64,000 bases of DNA from Thereva unica (GCA_949987705.1 OX465283.1:90438813-90502812); one strand, 5' to 3'. Shown: positions 11,301 to 23,066, numbered from the stretch's first letter. Made by a program: numbers and translations. Notes: generated by a model not told the origin, from the letters alone.

Positions 11301-14186
11301 ATTTAGTAACTCCTCCTTTTGCTGCTATTACAGCTTGGATGCGACGTGGCATACTTTCAATGCATGATACAGCTACCTGTTGCAGTTTCGGAGTGTTGTG
11401 CCAGGCTTTGATTATGTTTTCAATCAACTCTCTTTTTTGGTTACAATTTTTTCTTTGGCTATTTCAGTTTTAAGGACTGCCCACACATTTTCGATGGGAT
11501 TCAGGTCAGGGGAGTTACCAGGCCAGTTCAAAGTGTTGATATTATTATCTTTTAAATATTTGGTGATAGATTTGGCCTTGTGACAGGGTGAAGAATCATG
11601 CATAAATATGAAATTTCCATCTGGGAACCATTCTGCTGTCTGTGGGGCCAGTCTTTCCATCAAAACTTTCTTGTACTTGTACTTTTATTACAAAAAAATC
11701 AGTTGAGTATAATAATTTGGCCACCCTCTGTATATAAGGCCCTGGAGTGCATATGGCAGTTTCATACCAAACCTTGGTAAAGGTATTTGTGTAAAACTAA
11801 CTTATACGAGAGGTTTTGTTCTTAAACGAAGTAGCCGACGTGTTTGTATTATCGCTGCATAGATTGTGGGAAACTTGCATTCGAGTGCTGAGTAGTTTTG
11901 TTGCGCTGTGGATACCGTTTTGGCTTAAAAAACGAGAATTCACCATGGTAGCTACCGGTCGAACCAGAAGTTAATCTACCAATGATTTCTTACCCCCTTA
12001 CCTTGTGGTGAGGCTCTGGTTACTTTTCCGGTGAATATTAGAACATGGTAAGTGGTGACTTATGGCAAGTGATCAATTTTCGGGCATGGTTCGACCGATA
12101 GCTACAATAGTGAATTCTCGAAAATGGCTGTTATGATCGATGACCGTGAAATTGTTTTAGTGCTCTTGAAATTGCGTTATTGGAAAATTTGAAGAATTGA
12201 ACTGTTTGAGATAGGGTGGATAGGAAAATAAAACTTGTTCAGTCAGCTCAATGAAACTGACGGATTATTATATTTATTTTGTTTGTTTTGAAAATCAGCT
12301 CAATTAGCTATAAATTTGTTTTGCTATTTTGTAGACTTTAGCAGCCAGTGCCGCTCTCATATCATTCGTTAATATATTCGGTGGGTTCCTTGTCACGCAA
12401 AGAATGTTAGATATGTTCAAAAGACCTGAGGATCCACCAGAATACAACTTTTTGTATGGCATTCCAGCAGCGGTTTTCCTAGGTGGATATGGATATGCTG
12501 CTTTACAGGTAAAGTAGCAGTGGAACCATCAATAAACATTAAAGTAAAATTGATTTTTAGAACCTTCCAGAAATTCATCAAATGGCATATTTAGCTTCTA
12601 GTTTGTGTTGCGTTGGTGCGCTTGCTGGACTGTCTTCACAAAAAACTTCGCGCTTGGGAAATACTTTAGGAATGGTACGTTTTGCAGGGCCTAAGAAAAT
12701 TTAAACACATGAATATTTCTAGATTGGTGTTACAGGAGGAATAGCTGCTACTTTGGGTTATATGGCTCCTTCCACGGACGTTTTATTACAAATGGGTGGA
12801 GTTGCTGCTTTAGGTGGGGGCTTAGGTGCAATAATAGCTAAGAAGATCCAAATAACTGACTTACCCCAACTAGTTGCAGCTTTTCACAGGTAGATCCCGC
12901 ATACCTTCTTGTAATAATAAAAATTACTTTTTTTTGTTGAAAAGTTTGGTTGGTCTGGCTGCAGTTTTAACGTGCGTAGCTACATATATTCATGATTTCC
13001 CAACACTGGCCACCGATCCTGCTGCAAACGTCTTAAAAACAGCATTATTCTTAGGAACATATATTGGTGGAGTGACATTCAGTGGTTCTCTTGTAGCCTA
13101 CGGAAAGTTGCAAGGGGTGCTGAGCTCTGCTCCTTTATTACTACCTGGCCGGCATTTTATAAATGGGGGACTCTTAGCTGGCAATGCTCTTGCCATGGCC
13201 GGTTTCTATCTAGAACCAACTTTAACCGGAGGATTAGGAATTTTAGGAGCTACATCTCTTATGTCAACGGCTATGGGATTGACTCTTACATCAGCAATTG
13301 GCGGTGCTGACATGCCTGTAGTCATTACAGTACTTAATTCATATTCAGGATGGGCGCTTTGCGCAGAAGGTTTCATGCTCAACAACAATTTAATGACAAT
13401 CGTTGGAGCCCTTATAGGATCGTCTGGAGCTATTTTATCATACATTATGTGTAAAGCCATGAACCGCTCGCTACCGAATGTTATTTTGGGTAAAATAGTA
13501 ACCGCCCTGAGTGTTATTTCATTAGTAAAATTTTGTTTTTCCAGGTGGTTATGGAACCTCTTCAACCGGAAGGGGCAAGCCCAAGGAAATAACAGGCACT
13601 CACACTGAAATTAATGCAGATAACTGCATAGAATTGATAAGGAATGCAAAGAATATCATAATTACTCCTGGATACGGTTTATGTGTAGCTAAAGCACAGT
13701 ACCCCATCGCTGAAATGGTGTCTCTGCTTAAATCGAAAGGGAAAAATGTTCGCTTTGGTATTCATCCTGTCGCGGGACGTATGCCAGGCCAACTTAATGT
13801 TTTGCTTGCTGAAGCTGGCGTGCCTTATGATGACGTTCTTGAAATGGATGAAATAAACGAGGATTTCACAGATACCGATCTTGTTTTAGTAATTGGCGCT
13901 AACGATACTGTTAACAGTGCTGCTGAAGATGATCCCAACTCAATTATTGCTGGAATGCCGGTACTAAAAGTCTGGAATGCCGAACAGGTATGAAAAATCG
14001 AGTAAATTGAACCTTGATAGTAATTTTATTTTGCAATAGGTTGTTGTAATGAAGAGATCTTTGGGTGTGGGTTATGCTGCAGTGGATAATCCAATCTTCT
14101 ACAAACCGAACACATCAATGCTTCTTGGCGATGCCAAAAAAACTTGCGATACTCTTTTGTCGAAAATAAAAGAAACTTATGCATAA
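6442..14186 (+). CDS. Nnt: NAD(P) transhydrogenase, mitochondrial (spliced gene, 12 coding exons)
   Basis: Inner-membrane enzyme that couples proton entry to hydride transfer from NADH to NADP+, supplying mitochondrial NADPH. Exons read from GT-AG junctions: 6442-6644, 6698-6852, 6916-7056, 7112-7422, 7482-7645, 7685-8345, 12335-12508, 12561-12674, 12723-12889, 12945-13489, 13545-13987, 14040-14186. They join in frame to 3225 nt, 1074 aa, close to mammalian NNT (~1086 aa). The N-terminus is basic and S/T/F-rich, as in a mitochondrial presequence. Domain I (NAD), domain II (membrane) and domain III (NADP) are all present and unbroken. Intron 6 (8346-12334, 3989 bp) is swollen by TEs; other introns are about 50-65 bp. 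A poly(A) signal follows at 14320. Confidence 0.96.
8346..8840. other. Nnt intron 6, 5' part
   Basis: Non-coding sequence between exon 6 and the fold-back element. No terminal repeats recognised. Confidence 0.5.
8841..9924. mobile_element. Long-hairpin fold-back element in Nnt intron 6
   Basis: The left arm from AGTAAAAAGTGATAAAATAT at 8841 is mirrored by the reverse complement ending at 9924 (AGTAAAAAGTAGTAAAATAT). Pairing continues inward, e.g. TAAGGTGATCAATTT near 8970 with AAATTGACCACCTTA near 9298, and TGATTTTAAAGTGATGAAT near 9073 with its partner near 9220. Once the 484-bp MITE is removed, it is a ~600-bp imperfect palindrome with ~290-bp arms. No ORF, so it is non-autonomous. Confidence 0.8.
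9335..9818. mobile_element. MITE nested in the fold-back element
   Basis: Termini AAGGGTATTCATTTCACTT at 9335 and its reverse complement ending at 9818, with TAT on both sides (9332-9334, 9819-9821) as a candidate TSD. The interior has further inverted runs of CTACGAAG/CTTCGTAG type. 484 bp, non-coding. Confidence 0.8.
9925..10259. repeat. Intronic TE debris with GACA-rich simple repeat
   Basis: 10016-10069 is a degenerate (GACA/GACAGA)n run. It lies just upstream of the Helitron helicase scrap and may be part of the same remnant. Confidence 0.5.
10260..10511 (+). pseudogene. Helitron Pif1-like helicase fragment
   Basis: An 83-codon frame contains [18 protein letters not shown] followed by [16 protein letters not shown]. 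This matches the Pif1-family helicase core of Helitrons, where the G-G-K-V-x-V-L-G-G-D-F-R-Q box is motif II/III. The glutamate-aspartate order in the motif is altered (GED for GGD). No Rep domain or remaining helicase is nearby, so this is a small relic inside the Nnt intron, in the same orientation as the gene. Confidence 0.8.
10512..11151. other. Nnt intron 6, unclassified sequence
   Basis: No gene or TE terminus recognised between the Helitron scrap and the Tc1 element. Confidence 0.4.
11154..11730. mobile_element. Internally deleted Tc1/mariner element
   Basis: Inverted termini CAGAGGGTGGCCAAATTATT at 11154 and the reverse complement ending at 11730, extending about 28 bp, with TA on each side (11152-11153 and 11731-11732). 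TA target duplications and the transposase relic inside identify the superfamily. At 577 bp it is under half of full length, and the missing part is the N-terminal half of the transposase. Confidence 0.93.
11296..11663 (-). pseudogene. Tc1-like transposase, C-terminal part, frameshifted
   Basis: Reads [13 protein letters not shown] then [15 protein letters not shown], the second aspartate region and the third catalytic acidic residue of Tc1-family DDE/D transposases. The frame breaks near 11430 and continues in another frame with [11 protein letters not shown] and [12 protein letters not shown] to a stop at 11296. The DNA-binding domain and first catalytic aspartate are deleted, so it is inactive. 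Confidence 0.9.
11733..12334. other. Nnt intron 6, 3' part with splice acceptor
   Basis: Unclassified sequence ending in a T-rich tract and the acceptor TTTTGTAG before exon 7. Confidence 0.6.
12335..14186 (+). CDS. Nnt: Nnt exons 7-12: membrane domain II and NADP-binding domain III
   Basis: Exons 7-10 encode hydrophobic helices with the signature stretches [18 protein letters not shown] and [18 protein letters not shown]. Exons 11-12 give domain III with [12 protein letters not shown] (~residue 921), [28 protein letters not shown] and KRSLGVGYA, the loops that cover NADP(H) in known structures. The C-terminus ends soon after the family-conserved [10 protein letters not shown] see no missing key segment. 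Confidence 0.94.
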
Positions 14187-14319
14187 GGCTTTAAAATTTT
14201 TCAACATTGCTTCTGTGTAAATGTGTACCTTTAAGATTAATATTGATGCCAATCATATTTGTTAGAAAATTTATATTTTTAAGTTAAAAGTTAAGGAATG
14301 CGTTAAAAAGGCCTAAAGA

Positions 14320-14325
14320 AATAAA
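14320..14325 (+). terminator. Nnt polyadenylation signal AATAAA
   Basis: Canonical hexamer 134 bp after the Nnt stop, followed by an A-rich run at 14331-14342. Confidence 0.7.
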
Positions 14326-14342
14326 ATTGAAAAAAAAAAAAA

Positions 14343-15733
14343 GAAATCGGACCGTGTGCCAACTCATAATTTCGATCTTTTTACATTTCCATGCTTACTT
14401 CGGAAACCTAAACAAGTTAACCTTTTAACCTTAGCCTATGTCTTTTCTATTTCCTAATAAAATTGTTTTCTTTGTTTTGGCATCAGCCAAATTGTCAATT
14501 GTAGTAACCATAATTGTCAACCACAAGGACAACAAAAATAATAATACATTTCCAAAGAAGCAAATCTTCGAATCAATCAATCCAGCTCGACAATAGTTTT
14601 TTAAACAAATTCACCCTTGAAATGGTCATCATTTGAAACATCAACATAGTTTTGTACGAAAATTAAATTTGGCAAAACTTAAACTTAGCTCACGAGTTTT
14701 TTAGACATTTCTTGCGTAACTCGAGTTCAGTCGACTTTTCTAAAATAATGGAAACATTTTCCTGGATATATGCGCGTATAATATTTTGTATTCACCGAGC
14801 GCGATTTTCGGTGGCCAGATTAAGTTAATACCAGTTTGACCTGATAATAAGTTTATCCGCCGATTACTAACCTCAACCTCTCTAACCTCAATTGAACAAA
14901 GTTGTAGGGAAAATTAAAAAAAAAAAAATACTAAGTCCAAATTCTAGGTCTGTAAAAATTTATGAAAAAAATTTATTTTGGAAAACTGAGTTTATACGTG
15001 ATCGGTGAATAGCGAAAAATATCCGTAGAAATTACGAGATAAGATATAACCGCGAATATATCCAGATCAATGATTACAACCCTAAGAATAATAGATTTTA
15101 TGTTTTATAGTCCAATTATATAAATAATAGGTCTTTCTATTTACTAGCCTCATATTTAGATAACAATTACAAATTAAAATAATTAAGAGCTTGTATTTGT
15201 AAAAATGAACTTTTTAAAAATAAAAAAGACTTTATATTTTCATTACTAAATATTTACTGAATTAATTTCACTTCTAGTTGGTTTGGTGGCATAACACCAC
15301 TAGTGTGCTTATTTCTTTAGTGTACTGTCGTGGGCACTGAAATCAAATCAATTTGCTCCCCAAAGAAACATCTCATGCAGATCAGACACACATACTTCAT
15401 CCTGAAAACGAGCATTTCATGGCTACCCTGCACACCGCAGACCTAGGACGGGAATATAGCCTTATAGTTGGCAAATCACCCAATAGGTGCTTTCAGTAAT
15501 TCATACTTGCATGCGCAATTGGGAGTTGGACATGAGTTCACGGTCTAAGAGAATGCTTGGGAGTAACGCAGAGTACCATCATCGGCAAACTGTGACTAGC
15601 TGATCGTTAGAGAACTTTAGAAAGAGGCAGTGGCGAATACAAGGGGGAAACGAGGGACATTCCCGCGCTCTATTAATTATGGATTACTTTAGTTCCGAAA
15701 AAATCACTCATTTACAAAAATTTTAAATTGTAG
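14343..15733. other. Intergenic, no gene recognised
   Basis: AT-rich DNA downstream of Nnt. 15290-15620 is less AT-rich, but no frame with a known motif was found on either strand. Confidence 0.4.
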
Positions 15734-15748
15734 CTGTTTGAAATGTTA

Positions 15749-15955
15749 TTCTTCTTCTTCTTTAAACTCCTTTAATCCCTCATGGGACATATGTAGGACG
15801 GAAACAGTTGCCCTCCAGCGGACTCTGTTTTGCGCGACAGCTCTTAGCTCCGACCAGGATCTCCCAGTTGTTGCGGCTTCTTCTAGTAGGGTTCTCCTCC
15901 AAGTTGTTCTAGGTCTTCCTACTCGACGGGAACCTTGCGGATTCCAGTCAAGGGC
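15749..15955 (-). mobile_element. 5'-truncated LINE tail with 15-bp target-site duplication
   Basis: The minus strand reads an open C-terminal LINE peptide with RRVGRPRTTWRRTLLEEA and WSELRAVAQNRVRWRATV, ending in an acidic run and a stop. These are the tail motifs of many non-LTR ORF2 proteins. The insert is flanked by identical CTGTTTGAAATGTTA at 15734-15748 and 15956-15970. Only about 207 bp was copied, so it is a dead insertion. It belongs to a different family from the other LINEs here. Confidence 0.92.
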
Positions 15956-15970
15956 CTGTTTGAAATGTTA

Positions 15971-16648
15971 CCTAATCAAAAGAGATCTGTATTTAAAATT
16001 GTTGGATTTTTAAAATCGTGGCTTTTCTTCTTTGATCCGTTAGCTGGCGGTGCGAGCGGGACGTCTCCGCAACGGATTCGTTGCTGTTGGTGCCGCTTTA
16101 AAAAAACGGGCTCTTGCCTAGTTTCTTCGGTTTCCCGATTCTTGGTCGATTCGGCAGGTCGACCACCCTCCTCCTTTCACACCCTGGACTTGGGACCAGA
16201 CGACGGCGGTTTAAGAGAAGCCAGATTTTAGAAGCTACATCTAGGTACGATAACTCTGTAAGCAACTTGGTTAACATATTCCCTACGGTTAGTGTTGAGC
16301 AGAACTTATGCGATGCCATTTGCCCCTTACACGACAGTAAATCTTACCGAGGCCTCAATTAAAATGTCCTACTAGTCGTGCGTATACACATGCAGCGTCA
16401 CCCATATTACAGTCAGACCTAAAATTTACGTGTACACAACAGCCCTCTTGATAAATGAAATGTCGAATTTCTCCAAAGATAGGTGGGAGCAAAAAAATGT
16501 ATTCAAAAGGTCAACAAATAAGTTTGCAAATATGTATCTCTTAAACGCTCATAAAAGAGTTTTTACAAATTTTGTAGGTTATGGGATTATTCCCGTACGA
16601 ATTGCCATTCATGAGATATCGCCGTTTTGAAGATTAAAAATACTCAAT
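15971..16648. other. Unclassified GC-richer island
   Basis: 16020-16260 is clearly more GC-rich than its surroundings and has overlapping short frames on both strands, none with a motif I recognise. It may be another TE fragment. Confidence 0.35.
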
Positions 16649-16994
16649 GGTGCAAGTTACACTATCATTCATTTCGTTTATTACCCCCATACACAAAACC
16701 GATTTTTTAGGCAAGGGGTCGCAGGAAGTACAATTCATGCGTCATATGACTCCTCACTTTTAAGTCAGAAAATTTGCCAGACTCACCCTCCATTACACTA
16801 ACACAAATAAAACATCGTACTCGGGGGTCTGCGAAAACTATGAGAAATTCCCCCTCTCATTCGTGCACAACTACAAACGCATCACAATCTTTACACGAAA
16901 AAGAGGCAGCAAAGTGAATGCTTAGTGAAATACCCGCATCATACACAAACCATTTTGATGTGAGTATCGAATGATGGATAGTGTAACTTGCACC
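16649..16994. mobile_element. 346-bp MITE
   Basis: GGTGCAAGTTACACTATC at 16649 is mirrored by GATAGTGTAACTTGCACC ending at 16994, with AAT on both outer sides (candidate 3-bp TSD). Non-coding interior. Confidence 0.8.
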
Positions 16995-17780
16995 AATCTC
17001 CTCAGAGGTAGCCCTAATAAGGCATTCCGCCAGCTTGACCGGTTAATAAGCGGTTGCCAAAGTTCCACTTAGGTCTGGTCTTCACCTTGTTCACCTGCTA
17101 GTTTGGTACTGCCTGCGCCACAGCTTTTGTTAGCTGGTTAGCGGGATTACTGGCATAACCACGCCCACCACATCCCTTTGTGTAGCCTGAGGATAAAACA
17201 TGTTTGGGGGCCCTTTCATAAAATTGAAATTCCAAAAAATCTTTGACTAAAAAAATTTGTGGTAAGAATAAGCTCTTTCAGAACATAAAATATAGATACT
17301 GAACGTTCGGTTCTTTATTCACGAATGAGCCTAATATTACTTAGTGTAGCCTAAAATGGAACAGGTCTTATGTTGAAAGGCCCTTGTGCTTAGTTCTGGG
17401 CTCAGCACTCATCTCTCTTTTGGCAGAATTAATCCAGAAGCTATCCCAGCAGGAAAATCGAAGCGCTACTAAGAGGAGCAAATTTGGAGCGCTATTAATA
17501 AACTCCGATTGGAGCTTTAAGGAATTGAATAGGCTGAAGAAAATGGACAAGCGTAGACCAGTTATCGTTCGATGCGGGGATTAAGCAGCATATTGGAGGT
17601 GTTGGTACTTAGTTGGAGGACCGCTCGGTAAAACTGCTGTCGACACTCGCCTTTGGGAAGAAGAAAAGGCAATTGGAAAATTTGAACAAAAATTAAAAAT
17701 GATAAAAAATTATCTAAGAACCAGAGCTGGCAGAAAATATAGAATATGAAGATGTCATAGAATAGAAGTGTTTACTATAC
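16995..17780. other. Intergenic, no gene recognised
   Basis: Short frames on both strands around 17370-17580 lack known motifs. The AGCGCT-rich wording resembles the hairpin at 43786-44290, but I could not align the two. Confidence 0.35.
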
Positions 17781-18050
17781 AGGGTGTATCAGTTAAAATG
17801 TCGAAACGCCCGGTTGTGGATAGGTCTTGGATAGACGAGCAAAAAATCGTATGGGTGGGGGGGGGGGGGATCATAACGGTTTAGCCGCTAGGTCGTTTTG
17901 AACCTTTTTTGGTAGAGGTTTACATATACCAAGAGGTCAAGAGGTCTATCCTCCAACGTCCAGAGTTATGAGTCATGAAAGTCAAAACTGTGTTTTTTTT
18001 TCTCTATTTCAACTTCAACCACCTTTTTCTCCAAAAAATAACTTCAAAAG

Positions 18051-18332
18051 TGTGGAAAAAAAAGTAGAAACACTCAACCAATATGCCTTGATGTACTTGA
18101 ACTGTGGGAAAAAACCCCAACGAGGTAGGCGTTGAGATTCGTCAGAAAAATAATAGAAGATAGACGAAAAGCAAGGAGTTTGGTTTTTAGAAAAATGTCA
18201 ATAAAAGTAAGCGTTATTAGCCGGAGATTTTTTAAATTAATTAATAAATAAGGTTATCCATTAACTTAAAAGTTTTATTTCCTGTTATTGAAACTTTTTG
18301 CCCTGGACGGAGACTGATTGTGCCCCCCAACA
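18051..18332 (+). repeat. 5' LTR of gypsy element
   Basis: 282 bp, TG...CA ends. By eye it differs from the 3' LTR at one position (an A/T change in the run near 18236). Confidence 0.95.
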
Positions 18333-18348
18333 GATCAGAAGTGGGATT
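18333..18348 (+). promoter_or_regulatory. Putative primer-binding site, tRNA-Leu type
   Basis: TCAGAAGTGGGATT directly after the 5' LTR is complementary to the 3' arm of insect tRNA-Leu as I remember it (AATCCCACTTCTGA). It starts a few bases in from the CCA end rather than with TGG, which is unusual for a gypsy element. Confidence 0.55.
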
Positions 18349-18524
18349 ACCCAAAAGGACAAAAGGAAAAATTTTACCATCTTTAAAAGTGGCTAAAACG
18401 CCTAGGTTAAAAGAAAAGATTGTGAAATTAGGATAACGAACGAAGATTTAGTTTTGTTGCAACCAAAAAAGAAAAAAACAGAAAAGAGAAAAGGTAAATT
18501 TCAAAAAGAAAACTGAAAGACAAG

Positions 18525-19472
18525 ATGGAAAAGGAAACAAATAAATATGTGAAAAACTTAACTGTCCAGCAGTTAAAGAAGGAACTACATAGGAGAAAAG
18601 TGGATATCTCTGGTTTGAGATATAAAGCTGAACTAGCCGAAGCATTAAAAGAGGCTATACAAGAAGAAAATATGGGTGGGAAAACCATAACGCCGACTGA
18701 ATTAGAGGAAACAAACGGAGATGACCCGGCTGAGCTGAGTAATTCAATTTAAAATTCTACATTAATAGCGAATTCAACAAACGGTGAAATAGATGTTAAT
18801 TTAAAATCCGAGAATGATAAATTAAAACTAGAGAAGGAACTGTTAGTCTTGCAAAACAGACTTAAGTGCAGTGAATTAGAAATTCTAAGGAAAGAGCTAG
18901 AGCTAACAAAAATGAGAAATGCGGAAATACCTCAAGCGTCCCTCGAGGATAACAATAAATGTGACAAGTTTAAGATAAATATTGGGCATATTTCCGATTT
19001 AATACCAATTTTTGACCCTGAAATTGATTATTATAATGATTGGGAATTGCATGTTTTCGAAATAATGAAGACATACCAGGTCGAACAGATGACAATGAAA
19101 ACAATCATTATATCAAAATTAAAAGGACGTGCAAAACAATTTATACATTCTAAAGCGACATATATAGGGTTGAATTTAAGTGAACTTTTGTCGGAATTAA
19201 AAAATATGTTTGACAACAGAGAATGTAAAAGAATAATTAAAAGAAAATTTGAAAATAGATTCTGGTCCAAAAAAGAAATTTTTAGTGACTATTATCATGA
19301 CAAAGTTATTTTAGCGAATAAACTATCAATGTGTGAAAGTGAGATTTTAGAGGAATTGATAGAAGGAATGAAAGATCCAATTTTAGAGGCTCAGGCAAAA
19401 ATTGCCCAATATAAGAGTTTAAAAGATTTGTTTCAAGCTTTTGGAAAATCGTCCCAAGTCACCCCCTCCTAA
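18525..19472 (+). pseudogene. Gypsy gag (capsid part), one in-frame stop
   Basis: Starts at an ATG with a SAP-like stretch (LTVQQLKKELHRR ... GLRYKAELAEALKEA), meets TAA at 18750-18752, then continues in the same frame through a coiled-coil segment and a capsid region (IPIFDPEIDYYNDWELHVFE, IISKLKGRAKQFI) to a stop at 19472. The nucleocapsid part lies in the next frame. It would package element RNA in cytoplasmic particles. The internal stop truncates it unless it is a sequencing error. Confidence 0.9.
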
Positions 19473-22400
19473 AAATGTTAAATTTATTCAGCAAAATTAT
19501 AATACGAAGAAGAATTTCAATTATAAGAAACAAGAGCATCGTGAAGAAATTAAATGCTCTAACTGTCACATAAAAGGCCATACAAGTGAAAAGTGCAGAA
19601 AAGCTCATATCCCAAAAGGTGCATGTTACGTATGTGGACAATTTGGGCATTACGCTAATGATTGTGAAGAAGCCAAGAAAAACATCAACATCGTCACATC
19701 TGAGGTAATGCAAGATAAATATAGAAAGGTAGTCATTAAGTTTAATTTAAATAATAAACAATATTTGTATAATTTCACAGCATTATTAGATACAGGTAGC
19801 CCGGTTAGCCTAATTAGGGAAGATGCGTTACCTAACTACTTAATTAATTCGCAAAAGATAAAGAAAAATGGTCAGAGAGAATATTTTGGTATAAATAGGT
19901 GCAAACTTAGGATCATTTGCCAAATGCTTTTAGATATCGTACACAATAATATTGAAAGACGAATAAATGTTTATGTCGTACCAAACGAAACAATGTCATA
20001 CAAATTTTGATTAGGTGAGAATTTTAGCGAAGCCTTTCATATTAGACTTACACAAATATTAGAATCTGACGATGACGAAAATAATTTTGAAAAGGAAATA
20101 CTAAATATTGATATTACAGGAAATCGGGATATTGATTATTCGTTCGGTGATTCTATTGATGAAGGGATCAAAAGTAAATTTAGAAATTTAATAAGGGATA
20201 AGTATTTAGAATGTACTAAGCCAATTAAACCAGAAATAGACTATAAAATGAAAATAAGATTAATAAAAGAAAATCCATTTTATTGTTCGCCCCGTAGGCT
20301 ATCATATATGGAAAAAGATGAACTTAAAAAGATTTTAGAGGAATTACAGGTCAAAGGTATAATTAGACCAAGCGAGTCTCAATACTGTTCGCCGATAGTA
20401 TTGGTGAAAAAAAAGAATGGAGAATACAGATTATGTATAGATTATAGACAGCTTAATAAAAATACGGAAAAAGACAATTATCCTCTACCGTTAATAGAGG
20501 ACCATATTTCAGAGTTACATAATAAACATTTTTTTTCTTTAATCGACCTTAAGAGTGGATTTCATCAAGTTAGGATGGATGATGAATCCATAAGATACAC
20601 ATCCTTTGTCACCCCTTTAGGGCAATTCGAATATACTAAAATGCCGTTTGGTCTACGGAACGCTCCGGCGGTGTTTCAGCGATTTATTAATAAAATTTTC
20701 AGTAAATTAATAAGTGAGAAAAAGGTCTTGATCTACATCGATGACATACTTATAGTATCGAGAACATTAGAAGAGCATTTAGAAATCTTAGAAGAGGTGT
20801 TTGAGACATTAACAAGGAATTTATTGGAGATTAGAATGGATAAATGTAAATTTTTGCGTACGGAAATAGAATATCTAGGGTATGTAGTTAGTAACCAAGG
20901 GATACAACCGAATCCATCCAATCTGGAAGCAATATCTGCTTTTCCCCTCCCCACTAATATGAAACAAGTGCATAGTTTTCTAGGCTTATGCTCCTATTTT
21001 AGAAAATTCATAAAAGATTTCGCGACAATCGCTAAGCCTCTTTACGACCTTTTAAAAAAGGGAGCTCAGTTTAAAGTTGGGCCAGAAGAATTGAAGTGTT
21101 TTGAAACACTTAAAGCAAAATTATTAGAAGCTCCTGTTCTCGCTATCTATAACCCAAGTGATGAGACGGAGCTACATTGTGATGCTAGTGCCTTTGGATA
21201 TGGCAGCATCTTAATGCAAAAAAAGTCAGATGGGAAATTCCATCCAATATTTTATTTTTCTAAACGTACCACTCCTATAGAAGCTAACTATCACAGCTAT
21301 GAATTAGAAACTCTCTCCATTATATATGCTTTGAAAAGATTCAGAGTTTACTTGCAAGGGATCAGGTTCAAAATAGTTACTGACTGTAACTCATTAGTGT
21401 TGACGCTTAATAAGAAGGAAATCAATCCGCGAATTGCAAGGTGGTCTTTAGAACTACAAAATTACGATTACATAACGGAGCATAGGGCAGGTAGTAAAAT
21501 GAATCACGTAGATTCACTAAATAGGAACACAAATGTACTGATTTTAGAAGACAATACGCTAGAACAAAATTTAGCCATATGCCAAAATAGGGATTCAAAA
21601 ATTAATAAGATTAAGGCAATGTTAGAAAATACAGAAAATGATTTATATGAAATGAGAAACGGACTTGTCTATCGAAAATGGAAAGATAAGATTTTATTTG
21701 TTGTTCCAGAAGAAATGGAATTGGAAATAATAAGGTCATATCATGAGATGTTAGGTCATGCAGGTGTTGAGAAGTGTTTTCTAGAATTAACTAGGATGTA
21801 TTGGATTCCGAAATGTCGATTAAAATTAAAAGATTTTATCACAAATTGCTTTAAATGTATAGCGTATTCTTCGAAAGTAGGGCAACAAGAAGGGTATTTA
21901 CAATGCATACCAAAAGGAGATTTACCATTTGAGGTAGTCCACATAGATCACTATGGACCATTAGGAAAGTTAAAATCAAAAGTATATTTTGGTTGTGATA
22001 GACGGATTCACCAAGTTTGTGAAATTATATGCTGTTAGAAGTACCAGTACTAAAGAAGTTATAGGCTGTCTTAAAAGTTATTTTATGAATTATAGTCGCC
22101 CTTCAAAGATAATATCAGACAGAGGTACATGTTTCACCTCCGCTGAGTTTAGAATATTCCTAGAAGAAAACAGAATTCAGCATATAAAAGTTGCGGTAGG
22201 TTCGCCTCAAGCTAATGGACAGGTAGAACGGGTAAATGGGAGTATAACCCCAATGTTAGCAAAATTAGCATCCATGCAAAAGGAGTGGGATAAAGTATTA
22301 CCACTAGTAGAATATGCTTTAAATAACACAGTTAATCGTTCCACAGGTAAAACTCCAGCGCAGTTGTTGTTTGGGGTAGGTCAAAAAGGAGAACTATCCG

Positions 22401-22761
22401 ACCCACTTAAGGAAATTTTAGAAGAAAAGTCTGATAGGGAATTATCACGAATTAGAGAGGAAGCTGTAAATAATATTCAGAAGTCACAGGTAGCTGCTAA
22501 AAAGTATTTTGATAAATGCAGGAAACCTCCCCTAAAATATAAAGAAGGTGACTATGTAATGATTACAAATCATATTAGTACCCCGGTGTCTGTAAAAAAT
22601 TGATGCCAAAATTTAAAGGACCGTACGTCATAGCTAAGGTTTTACCACATGATAGGTATTTGGTAAGAGATCCTGAAGGTCACCAGGTAACACAAATTCC
22701 CTACACCGGCATATTAGAACCCAAACACATGAAACCATGGCGTAACAACAGACATTATTAG
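19444..22761 (+). pseudogene. Gypsy nucleocapsid-protease-RT-RNase H-integrase, broken
   Basis: In order: two CCHC knuckles (CSNCHIKGHTSEKC, CYVCGQFGHYANDC); protease with LLDTGSPVSL; TGA at 20008-20010; reverse transcriptase with YRLCIDYRQLN, FSLIDLKSGFHQV and catalytic YIDD; RNase H with LHCDASAFG and YHSYELETL; integrase HHCC finger (H-H-C-C near 21750-21860). The frame shifts near 21985, after which the core gives VVIDGF, SDRG and NGQVERVNGS (D, D, E). It shifts again near 22597 to the C-terminal chromo-adjacent part ending at 22761. Both late shifts lie at T or A runs. Confidence 0.93.
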
Positions 22762-23052
22762 AATTATTATTTTAGTAGATAGAATTGATATTTAGTAGAA
22801 AAAATAAAATAAAATTTACAAGATTTCAAGTATTTAATATATGTATGTATTTTGAATTGATAGATCAAAAACTTTGAATTAAAATAAAAGATTTTTTTTT
22901 TGTGTAAAAGTACTTCATATTGTAAAATTTTAAAATTGAACCATGAATATTTATCATAAGTTTCTGTTATAAAATTTCTGAAATTTTGTAATATTTGCTA
23001 AGTTTTAATTAGTGTTAATTGTATTGATATAAGCAACTCGAGGCGATTTGCA

Positions 23053-23066
23053 GTCAGGATGGCCGA
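23053..23066 (+). other. tRNA-Leu 5'-end-like 14-mer before the 3' LTR
   Basis: GTCAGGATGGCCGA stands two bases before the 3' LTR, where a polypurine tract is expected. It equals the start of insect tRNA-Leu as I recall it and also resembles the primer-binding site (TCAGAAGTGGGATT). Confidence 0.5.

Noticed and set aside
16020..16330. GC-rich open frames as a gene
   Set aside because: Competing short frames on both strands, no motif, no splice-supported continuation.
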